Below, in pieces: positions 56,811 to 64,000 of a DNA stretch of 64,000 nt. The translations under genes and the position numbers were made by a program. Under the pieces are notes generated by a model. That model ran no database searches. It worked only from the letters and a program-made list of their open reading frames with translations, and was not told the DNA's origin. Positions within the stretch are counted from its first letter, which is position 1. Each line of letters starts with the position of its first letter. The stretch is from NCBI GenBank assembly GCA_002238855.1, contig MPND01000012.1, forward strand, positions 1 through 64,000, given 5' to 3'. The stretch comes from SAR202 cluster bacterium bin90. GTDB lineage: Bacteria > Chloroflexota > Dehalococcoidia > Lucifugimonadales > JADFKI01.

Positions 56811-56851
56811 TTTCAACCCAATCCTAACCTTCCCTTCTGAAGGGGGAAGGT
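56811..56851. repeat. REP-like repeat family B
   Basis: tttcaacccaatcctaaccttcccttctgaagggggaaggt. Confidence 0.65.
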
Positions 56852-56895
56852 ACAAAAGAGAAACGCTACGGAATTGACAACGCAGGAATGATTGA

Positions 56896-57621
56896 ATGGT
56901 AATCAAGTCGAAGGGCGTTCGCCAGAACAGAGCTTACGGGCTTGCAGCGCGTATTGCGCTGATGCTGGTCGCCGGGCTGCTGGTGCTTGCTTCGCTGGGG
57001 TGCTACAACATCAGAACGGGTCGTGTAGATGTAGGCGGCTCGATTAACTTCAAGCTGCCGGCGTTCAATCAGACGGGGCCGCATGCGGTGGACATATTCA
57101 CGGAGATGCACTTCCAGCCGTCCTACCGGACGCAGGAGGGGCCGCGAATCCTGCCGCCGCCGGACTCGGTGCCGATAACGGGCAGGGAGATCGAGTACAA
57201 GAGCACGGAAGAGTACCAGGCGCTTGAAATACCATCGGCTATTGCTTCTGATTCCGGAGCGCTTAGCAGAGCGCGGGAGACCTACGACACGAACTGCCTA
57301 GTGTGCCATGGCTCAAACCTAAGGGGTGAAGACGGCGACGCGCGGATACTGCCTTACCTGGCAACTGCGACGGGAGCGAAGCCGCGCAACCTCGTGAATG
57401 TGAAGATGAGCAGCGACGGCGAGCAGATTATAGGCGCGGCGAGTGACGGCACAACGGACGGCGACATCTACGCGTGGATTGCATACGGGGGACAGGCCGG
57501 ATTCGCGTCCGCGCTGCGCGACAGGCCGACGACCTCGTGGATGCCACAGTTCATCAACTTGCTGAGCGAGGAGGAGCGGTGGGAGCTGGTGATGCTCATC
57601 AGGGCGGAGCAGGCGAGGTAG
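56896..57621 (+). CDS. actE: Mono-heme cytochrome c lipoprotein, ActE-like
   Basis: LVLASLGCYN lipobox-like; YDTNCLVCHGSNLRGEDGDARILPYLATATGAKPRNL. Confidence 0.78.
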   Translation: MVIKSKGVRQNRAYGLAARIALMLVAGLLVLASLGCYNIRTGRVDVGGSINFKLPAFNQTGPHAVDIFTEMHFQPSYRTQEGPRILPPPDSVPITGREIEYKSTEEYQALEIPSAIASDSGALSRARETYDTNCLVCHGSNLRGEDGDARILPYLATATGAKPRNLVNVKMSSDGEQIIGAASDGTTDGDIYAWIAYGGQAGFASALRDRPTTSWMPQFINLLSEEERWELVMLIRAEQAR

Positions 57622-57656
57622 CCGGGCTTAGCTTCAACTTATTTTGACACACGAGT

Positions 57657-57689
57657 CCCCTTCTCCGGATATTGGAGAAGGGGATTTTG
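57657..57689 (+). terminator. Rho-independent terminator after the ACIII operon
   Basis: ccccttctccggatattggagaaggggattttgatttt. Confidence 0.75.
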
Positions 57690-57995
57690 ATTTTGGCAAC
57701 GGTGCTGTGTATCGCTCCGTGCGGACAATCGGAGCGGGCACAATTGCCGCTCACTTTATCGCTTCCACCTTGATGGGGAAAGAGCCGGCTCCTGCAAAGG
57801 CACAAGGGCTAAACCCTGCGCTCGCGAAAGCGGGTGATGGGGGGGCTGAGAAGTGTATTATGCCCAGCCCCAGGTCAATGCCATCAAATTGACAGGCTTT
57901 TCTTACGCAATTACCATTGTAAGGTAATGGGATATTATCCGACATACCGTTAATTTCCCTTATCTTTGTTACGACATGTTCCAGAATCGGAGAGT

Positions 57996-58430
57996 ATGAA
58001 TAGAGAGGGCTTTTGGGGTATATTGCAGTCAAGGCGCGGCTCATACCTGCGCGCTTATCTTCTATGGATAGCGTACTTTCTGGTGTGCGCCTTCCTCGAA
58101 GACTGGTGGTACGCTGAACCCGCCAACCCGCCCTTCTGGAAGTTATCGCTGGACATAGCCGACAGCATGTTCGCTCCGGTGGCGATTGGGATTCCCGCAT
58201 CCATTTTCATGGTAGAAGTGGTATGGGATGGAGCGAAGATACTGAAGAAGAAAGGGGAGAATCTGATGGGGATGATTTTCAAGAATTTTGAGAATAAGTG
58301 GATTATGAAGGGGCGCAAACAGGGACGTGAGCAGGGGCGCGAACAGGAATACAGGCGCATAACTGAGGAACTCCGCAGGCAGGGCATAGACTACACGCCG
58401 CAGCCCCCGGGTCCAAAGAGCGACGATTAG
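57996..58430 (+). CDS. Small membrane protein, unknown
   Basis: Two hydrophobic segments, basic coiled C-terminus KGRKQGREQGREQEYRRITEELRRQG; ATG at 57996. Confidence 0.5.
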   Translation: MNREGFWGILQSRRGSYLRAYLLWIAYFLVCAFLEDWWYAEPANPPFWKLSLDIADSMFAPVAIGIPASIFMVEVVWDGAKILKKKGENLMGMIFKNFENKWIMKGRKQGREQGREQEYRRITEELRRQGIDYTPQPPGPKSDD

Positions 58431-58473
58431 TGTCAAACAATTACCACATTGACTCAATGAAGAAGGACGGTTA

Positions 58474-59760
58474 ATGACGAGCCACAGCCTGGAAACAGCG
58501 TATACGATAGACACTTCGAGCATCAAGTTCGGGCCGGGTGTTACGCGCGAGGTCGGATATGAGATGAACCGGCTGGGTGCTCGGCGGGTGATGGTGGTTA
58601 CGGACCCGCGGATGGCGAGCAGCGAGGCGGTTGCGGTTACGCTTGAGTCGCTGCGGGACGAGGGGATCGACGCGGTGCTGTTCGACAGGGTGAGCGTGGA
58701 GCCTACTGATGTGTCGTTCAAGGAGGCGATTGACTTTGCTACGGCAGAGTCGTTCGACGGGTTTGTTGCGGTTGGCGGAGGTTCGAGCATAGACACGGCG
58801 AAGGCTGCGAATTTGTACGCGACCTGGCCCGCTGACTTCCTGGCGTATGTGAACGCGCCGATTGGCGAGGGTAGGCCGGTGCCGGGGCCGCTGAAGCCGC
58901 TTATTGCGATACCGACCACATCGGGGACGGGAAGCGAGACGACGGGAGTTGCGATATTCGATTTCCTGGAGATGGAGGCGAAGACTGGAATCGCACACAG
59001 GGCGCTGCGTCCGGTGATGGGCATAGTGGATCCCCTGCACTCGCGGACTCTGCCGAGCCAGGTGGTGGCTTGCAGCGGGTTCGATGTGCTTTGTCACGGG
59101 CTGGAGTCGTACACGGCGCTGCCGTTTGCGGAGCGCGATGCGCCTGAGAATCCCGGGCTGCGCCCGTCGTATCAAGGGGCGAACCCGATAAGCGATGTCT
59201 GGTCAACGCGCGCCATCGAGATGGTGGCGGGGAATATGGTGCGGGCATACGACGATGCGGAGGACATCGAGGCGCGGAGCCAGATGATGCTGGCAGCGAC
59301 ATTTGCGGGAGTGGGGTTCGGCAATGCGGGATGCCACCTGCCGCACGGAATGTCTTATCCGGTGTCGGGGATGGTAAAGGAGTTCTGCCCGGACGGGTAT
59401 CCGCAGGACGCGCCATTGGTGCCGCACGGGATGTCGGTGATACTGAATGCGCCGGCGGTGTTCAGATTTACGGCGCCTACGAACCCTGAGCGTCATCTTT
59501 ACGCGGCGCGGCTGATGGGTCAGGATGTGCGAGGGGCAAGCCCTGAGGACGCGGGCGAGCTGCTGGCGGATGCGATTGTGGGGCTGATGCAGCGCGTGAA
59601 TGTGCCGAACGGACTGTCTGAGATCGGATACTCGGAAGATGACCTGGGCAAGCTGGTTGAGGGGACGCTGCCGCAGCATCGTGTGGTGAAGCTATCTCCG
59701 CGTCCGGCGGGCGCCGAGGAGCTTCGAGGGTTATTCAGGGATTCGATGACATTGTGGTAA
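58474..59760 (+). CDS. Iron-containing alcohol dehydrogenase
   Basis: IKFGPGVTREVGYEMNRLGARRVMVVTDP, VGGGSSIDTAKAANL, AIPTTSGTGSE, CHLPHGMSYPVSG. Confidence 0.92.
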   Translation: MTSHSLETAYTIDTSSIKFGPGVTREVGYEMNRLGARRVMVVTDPRMASSEAVAVTLESLRDEGIDAVLFDRVSVEPTDVSFKEAIDFATAESFDGFVAVGGGSSIDTAKAANLYATWPADFLAYVNAPIGEGRPVPGPLKPLIAIPTTSGTGSETTGVAIFDFLEMEAKTGIAHRALRPVMGIVDPLHSRTLPSQVVACSGFDVLCHGLESYTALPFAERDAPENPGLRPSYQGANPISDVWSTRAIEMVAGNMVRAYDDAEDIEARSQMMLAATFAGVGFGNAGCHLPHGMSYPVSGMVKEFCPDGYPQDAPLVPHGMSVILNAPAVFRFTAPTNPERHLYAARLMGQDVRGASPEDAGELLADAIVGLMQRVNVPNGLSEIGYSEDDLGKLVEGTLPQHRVVKLSPRPAGAEELRGLFRDSMTLW

Positions 59761-59842
59761 GGGTTGGGACTTAAACCGCATTTAGTCGTGCCTGCGCGTG
59801 TGGATGGTAGTCCTTCCTAGCGATCTTGCCTAAATAGCTCAA

Positions 59843-59860
59843 TTGACATTGATACGTCAA
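59843..59860. promoter_or_regulatory. Imperfect inverted repeat upstream of greA-like gene
   Basis: TTGACattgataCGTCAA. Confidence 0.25.
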
Positions 59861-59907
59861 ATTGAATAAGATAAAAGGCAGGAAGTATGCGTAAGGAGGC
59901 CTGAACG

Positions 59908-60756
59908 TTGACTTCGGAAGCGGCAGATACCACCACTATACAGGAAGCCTTGGACATGTATGTCCGGAGCCTCAAATCTGGCAGCAGGTCCAAGGGTAAG
60001 TCCAGCAGCGCCAAGCCAATCGATCACAAAGCCCTCTACGAATTCGTCAAGTACTTCCCCCCAACGGCTTGTCTTCAGAAACTCACGCCTTCCGATATCG
60101 GCCAGTACGCTGAGAAGGTGAACGGCACGGGAACGACTCCCGGTGCAACTGCTCAACTTCAGGCGGTGAAGGACTTCCTCGCATACGCCAAGAAGAATGA
60201 GGGGCTGACTGAAGAGAACCTTGCGCGGTATGTTCGGATACGCAAGGCGCGATCCAGGGCGGGCGCAACCGTCGTTTCCACCGAATCCCAGACTATCGAA
60301 CTGACATCTGAGGGGCACGCCCAACTGGTGTCGCAGCGAGAGAGGCTTGTTCAGGAGAGCGAGTCTCTGGTTGAGGAGATTCGCAGGGCACGAGCCGACG
60401 GAGATGTTACCGAGAACTCCCCACTTGACGCCGCCCGCGAGGAACAGGGCCGAGTGGAGGCGCGAATCCAGGAGATTACATCGACGCTGGATAAGTCCGT
60501 CATCATAGTAGAGGGACAAACCCGCGACAGAAAAGTGGTGAAAATCGGCGCGCGCGTCGAGGTGAAGGACCTGAATAGCAGTCGGGACCCGAAGATCTAT
60601 ACGCTTGTGAACAGGACGGAAGCCAATCCCCTGGACTATCGAATATCCGACGATTCGCCGATGGGCAAGGCACTGCTAGGCAAGCGTGTCGGGCAGAAAT
60701 TGCAGGTCGATACGCCGCGAGGGAAGCAGAGTTACGAGGTCGTCAGTATCGCGTAG
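59908..60756 (+). CDS. GreA/GreB-family transcript cleavage factor with extra N-terminal domain
   Basis: LTSEGHAQLVSQRERLVQESESLVEEIRRARADGDVTENSPLDAAREEQGRVEARIQEI; C-terminal GreA domain SDDSPMGKALLGKRVGQKL; aaggagg SD, TTG start. Confidence 0.88.
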   Translation: MTSEAADTTTIQEALDMYVRSLKSGSRSKGKSSSAKPIDHKALYEFVKYFPPTACLQKLTPSDIGQYAEKVNGTGTTPGATAQLQAVKDFLAYAKKNEGLTEENLARYVRIRKARSRAGATVVSTESQTIELTSEGHAQLVSQRERLVQESESLVEEIRRARADGDVTENSPLDAAREEQGRVEARIQEITSTLDKSVIIVEGQTRDRKVVKIGARVEVKDLNSSRDPKIYTLVNRTEANPLDYRISDDSPMGKALLGKRVGQKLQVDTPRGKQSYEVVSIA

Positions 60757-60940
60757 CGCAGGCCTCTTGCAGGGCCGATTATGCCATCCGGATGCCTGCC
60801 GCCGGAGTTTCAGGACGCTTTGAGTGTTCCCCTACCCTACCCCGCCAGTTTCACCCGCTTGTTCCTGCCCATTCGCACGCCCGTTATTTGATAACATTGC
60901 GCTGTCAACATTCCGCATGGAAAATTTCGCAAAGTATCTT

Positions 60941-61000
60941 CTTGCCTAACATTGGCTTGCCTGACATCATATTGCCTGACATCATATTGCCTGGCGCTGG
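60941..61000 (+). repeat. Short imperfect tandem repeat (TTGCCTGACATCATA)x~4
   Basis: cttgcctaacattggcttgcctgacatcatattgcctgacatcatattgcctggcgc. Confidence 0.7.
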
Positions 61001-61022
61001 GGCCGAATTGGAGTAGTGTTCT

Positions 61023-62384
61023 TTGACAACTAACGCATCGACAACCAATGCATCTTACGGCAAACTCTGGGTTTCGGTAGCGCTGCTTGGGGGTGTGGGC
61101 ATTCCCGGCGTGATAATCCGGTTTGCGGGACTTCACCTAGACCCGGCGCTGGAATCGCTGATATTCGGGGTGGGTATCATCGGGGCGGCGTTCCTGCTGT
61201 CGTGGGCGGCGGAGGTAGCACAGCTGGATGTGTCGGCGTCGTTCGCGATTGCGATTCTCGCGCTTATCGCGGTGATGCCGGAGTACATGGTGGAGGCGGT
61301 GCTCGCCTGGGACGCGGGCGAGGCGTTCAAACAGGTTGCGGTTATAGAGGGGGCGGTGCCGAAGGAGATGTCGCTTGCTGCCGCGAATGTCACTGGCGCT
61401 AACAGGCTGCTAATCGGGATTGGCTGGTCGGCAGTCATAATCATATTCTGGCTGAAGCGGCGCGCGGGGTTCGACATGCGTGGCCTGCTGAGGCTGGAAC
61501 TGCCGATGCTGGTGGCCGCCACCCTGTTGACGATAGTCGTAGCGTTCAGCAAGTCGATACCGATATGGCTTGCCGCGGTATTCATTGGGGCGTACATCTT
61601 CTACCTATGGAGAAGTTCAACGCAGGAGTCTGAGGAGCCGGACCTGCTGGGGGCGGCGGCGATTATAGCCGCGTTCAAGCCTCTGTACAGGCGGCTGTGG
61701 GTAGTGGCACTGTTCATTTACAGTGCAACAATTATCCTGATAGCGGCGGAGCCGTTTGTGCACGGACTTCGGGCGACTGGCGAGGCGCTGGGCATCAGTG
61801 AGTTCCTGCTGATACAGTGGCTTGCGCCGCTGGCGTCGGAGTCGCCGGAGATAATCGTGGCGGTGCTATTCGCGCTGCGGTCGAACCCGAACGACGGCTT
61901 GACAACGCTAATATCTTCGCAGGTGAACCAGCTCACATTGCTGGTGGGCAGCATTGTGGTGGTGTTCAGCATTTCGGCGGGGCAGCCGCTGAGCTTCCAG
62001 CTCGACTATTTCGAGGGCGGGTTCATCGAGAGGCTGAGTCAGCCATTTGGGTTGCAGTCGAGCGAGTTCCTGCTGACGGCGGCGGCTTCGGCATTTGGGC
62101 TTCTGCTGATTTCCACGCGCATCATCAAGGTATGGCATGGACTTGCGCTGTTCGGCATTTTCGGGGCGTACATGTTGACGCTGCTGTTTTTCCCGGGCAT
62201 ATTCGGCGGCGGGCATGATGTGGAGAACGTGCCGCTGCGCATGTGGGCGTCCGCGATAGTCTTTGGGCTTGCGGCGTTGCTGGTGGTATTCAACTGGCGG
62301 CGCGTGATTTATGTGTTCAAAGGGGTGCCGCACCCGGATGGGGATGCCGAGGGGATGCCCGGCGACCGGTCGGACTCTCCCTGA
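61023..62384 (+). CDS. Na+/Ca2+ exchanger family (CaCA) membrane protein
   Basis: AIAILALIAVMPEYMVEAVLAWDAG ... NVTGANRLLIGIGW ... LAPLASESPEIIVAVLFALR alpha repeats. Confidence 0.85.
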   Translation: MTTNASTTNASYGKLWVSVALLGGVGIPGVIIRFAGLHLDPALESLIFGVGIIGAAFLLSWAAEVAQLDVSASFAIAILALIAVMPEYMVEAVLAWDAGEAFKQVAVIEGAVPKEMSLAAANVTGANRLLIGIGWSAVIIIFWLKRRAGFDMRGLLRLELPMLVAATLLTIVVAFSKSIPIWLAAVFIGAYIFYLWRSSTQESEEPDLLGAAAIIAAFKPLYRRLWVVALFIYSATIILIAAEPFVHGLRATGEALGISEFLLIQWLAPLASESPEIIVAVLFALRSNPNDGLTTLISSQVNQLTLLVGSIVVVFSISAGQPLSFQLDYFEGGFIERLSQPFGLQSSEFLLTAAASAFGLLLISTRIIKVWHGLALFGIFGAYMLTLLFFPGIFGGGHDVENVPLRMWASAIVFGLAALLVVFNWRRVIYVFKGVPHPDGDAEGMPGDRSDSP

Positions 62385-62451
62385 TGCGATGTTGGTCTGG
62401 TATTTGGTATGATCCTGGCATGCGCCTTTTCTCTGACATGGAGAGATTGAT

Positions 62452-63009
62452 ATGACGACTACGAAAGAGAAACTGCTGACTGCCGATGACTTGCTGGAAT
62501 TGCATAGCAAGGGCGTTCGAGGGGAATTGATACGGGGGGTGCTTGCAAAAACTATGGCGACTGGGGTTAACCATGGCAAGACTGCTGTGAATTTGACCAT
62601 CCTGCTAGGGAACTTCGTCAAACCTCAAGGGCTGGGGACTCTGGTGGCTTCTGATACCGGTATCCTGCTAGACGACGTGCGCCACACCGTTCGTGAACCC
62701 GACATTGCCTATTTCCCCGCAGAGAAGATGCCTCTTGATGCCGATATCCCCGGATACTCTAACGTTATCCCTGACTTAGTAGTTGAAGTTGCTTCTCCAA
62801 ATGATACGGTGCAGAGCATTTACGATAAGGCGCACATGTGGCGGTATTATGGAGTGGGTATAGTCTGGGTCGCCTATCCAGACTGGCGTGAAGTAGAAGT
62901 GTACTCGGCGGGTGGTTCGGTCGTTACTCTGGCTGAGAACGATGCGCTCGACGGCGGCGCTGTTCTGCCGGGCTTTTCGTGCAGGGTAAGTGAGATATTC
63001 GACAACTGA
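62452..63009 (+). CDS. Uma2 family (DUF820) putative endonuclease
   Basis: LTADDLLELHSKGVRGELIRGVL...REPDIAYFPAEKM...PDLVVEVASPNDTVQSIYDKAHMWRYYGVGIVWVAYPDWREVEVY. Confidence 0.88.
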   Translation: MTTTKEKLLTADDLLELHSKGVRGELIRGVLAKTMATGVNHGKTAVNLTILLGNFVKPQGLGTLVASDTGILLDDVRHTVREPDIAYFPAEKMPLDADIPGYSNVIPDLVVEVASPNDTVQSIYDKAHMWRYYGVGIVWVAYPDWREVEVYSAGGSVVTLAENDALDGGAVLPGFSCRVSEIFDN

Positions 63010-63056
63010 TAATTCTGATTTGACACTCCGCTAACGCGGACAGATTTCTTTGAATA

Positions 63057-63097
63057 TGCCTGCTGAAAGCGTTATGCTTTAAAGCAGGCATTTTTTT
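63057..63097 (+). terminator. Rho-independent terminator after Uma2 gene
   Basis: tgcctgctgaaagcgttatgctttaaagcaggcattttttt. Confidence 0.85.
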
Positions 63098-63132
63098 GCT
63101 GTCTATACAGGCACTTGGAGAGTATTAGCACA

Positions 63133-64000
63133 ATGGCAACACAGGCGATGGAAGCGGACACGAGGGAGCTCGTCGAGGAGCTGCGGCGCAGTGTTACGGG
63201 CGAGGTGCGCTTCGACAAGATGACTCGCATGCTGTACAGCACTGATGCGAGTATCTACCAGATCGAGCCTGTTGGTGTGGTGCTACCGAAGAGTGCGGAT
63301 GATGTCATCGCAGTGCTGGAGACGGCTCACCGGTACAACCTGCCAGTGCTGCCGCGTGGCGGTGGGACTAGCCTTGCGGGGCAGACCGTGGCGAATGCTA
63401 TCGTGATGGACTTTTCGCGGCATATGCGGGATGTGCTGGAGGTGAACGAGGAGGAGGGCTGGGTGCGAACTCAGCCGGGCATCATTCTTGACGAGCTGAA
63501 CCACAAGATCAATTCGAGCGGGATGTTTTTCACGCCGGACCCTAGCACTAGCAGCAGGGGCAATGTGGGCGGCGCGCTGGGTAACAATTCGTGCGGGGCG
63601 CACTCCATCATGTGGGGGAAGACGGTTGACAATGTGGAGTCGCTGGATGTGGTGCTGTCGAACGGCGACCGGGCGCACTTCGGGGCGCTGGACGGGGCGC
63701 AGCTGGAAGCGAGGATGCGCGGTGAGAACCTCGAAGGTGACATATACCGCAAGGTGTTCGGGATAGGCGAGGCGCACCGCAACGAGATACTGGCGCGCTA
63801 CCCGAAGATTCAGAGGCGCGTGTCGGGCTACAACCTGGACGAATTCGTGGGCGGCAGCGACTTCAATATGGCGCGGTTTGTGGTGGGGTCGGAGGGGACG
63901 CTGGTTACGATCACGGAGGCGAAGCTGAAGCTGGTGAGGAAGCCGAAGCTGAGGGCGCTGTCTGTGATCCACTTCCATGACCTGATCGAGTCCATGGAGG
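63133..64000 (+). CDS. FAD-linked oxidase (GlcD-like), truncated by window end
   Basis: Open frame from ATG 63133 (MATQAMEADTRELVEELRRSVTGEVRFDKMTRMLYSTDASIYQIEPVGVVLPKSADDVIAVLETAHRYNLPVLPRGGGTSLAGQ) to the edge. Confidence 0.88.
   Translation, partial: MATQAMEADTRELVEELRRSVTGEVRFDKMTRMLYSTDASIYQIEPVGVVLPKSADDVIAVLETAHRYNLPVLPRGGGTSLAGQTVANAIVMDFSRHMRDVLEVNEEEGWVRTQPGIILDELNHKINSSGMFFTPDPSTSSRGNVGGALGNNSCGAHSIMWGKTVDNVESLDVVLSNGDRAHFGALDGAQLEARMRGENLEGDIYRKVFGIGEAHRNEILARYPKIQRRVSGYNLDEFVGGSDFNMARFVVGSEGTLVTITEAKLKLVRKPKLRALSVIHFHDLIESME

Noticed and set aside
1-64000. tRNA, rRNA or integrase-flanked genomic island
   Set aside because: None could be identified by eye; a tRNAscan/Infernal run would be needed to be sure.

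Overview
A high-GC bacterial chromosomal window with no rRNA, tRNA, CRISPR or clear prophage seen by eye. Gene content (pentaheme Alternative Complex III, paralogous acyl-CoA dehydrogenases, FMN/FAD and enolase-superfamily enzymes, abundant REP-like repeats) resembles a Chloroflexota / SAR202-like lineage, but this is inference. Main blocks: an HEPN/MNT pair; a MacB-like ABC system with two ~1,200-aa FtsX-type permeases; a cystathionine gamma-synthase broken at a 17-nt homopolymer; a DUF4258/YgiT toxin-antitoxin-like cluster; three acyl-CoA dehydrogenases; epoxide hydrolase and MFS; a six-gene cassette with two ferritin-like paralogs and two SCP2-like paralogs; arsenate reductase plus aquaglyceroporin; 2-oxoacid:ferredoxin oxidoreductase; CcmAB; a KAP P-loop NTPase; a run of four tiny secreted/membrane peptides; CcdA; an Asp-rich repeat surface protein; an NCS2 permease with a C-terminal extension; a complete-looking Alternative Complex III operon; a GreA with an extra N-terminal domain; a Ca/Na exchanger; a Uma2 protein; and a truncated FAD-linked oxidase at the right edge. 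Best candidates for something undescribed: (1) the cassette at 23.9-27.7 kb, where one ferritin-like protein keeps the E/ExxH/E/ExxH diiron ligands and its neighbour paralog has lost all four carboxylates but kept both histidines; (2) the four tandem small peptides at 38.9-40.0 kb, two ending in a Cys-x3-Gly-(Leu/Ile)-Pro-Cys motif; (3) a pair of distant paralogs (22.4 and 35-36.4 kb) built of a repeated ~60-aa module and sharing a near-identical promoter, one of them carrying in-frame REP-like insertions. All family names come from reading the protein sequences; no database search was run.
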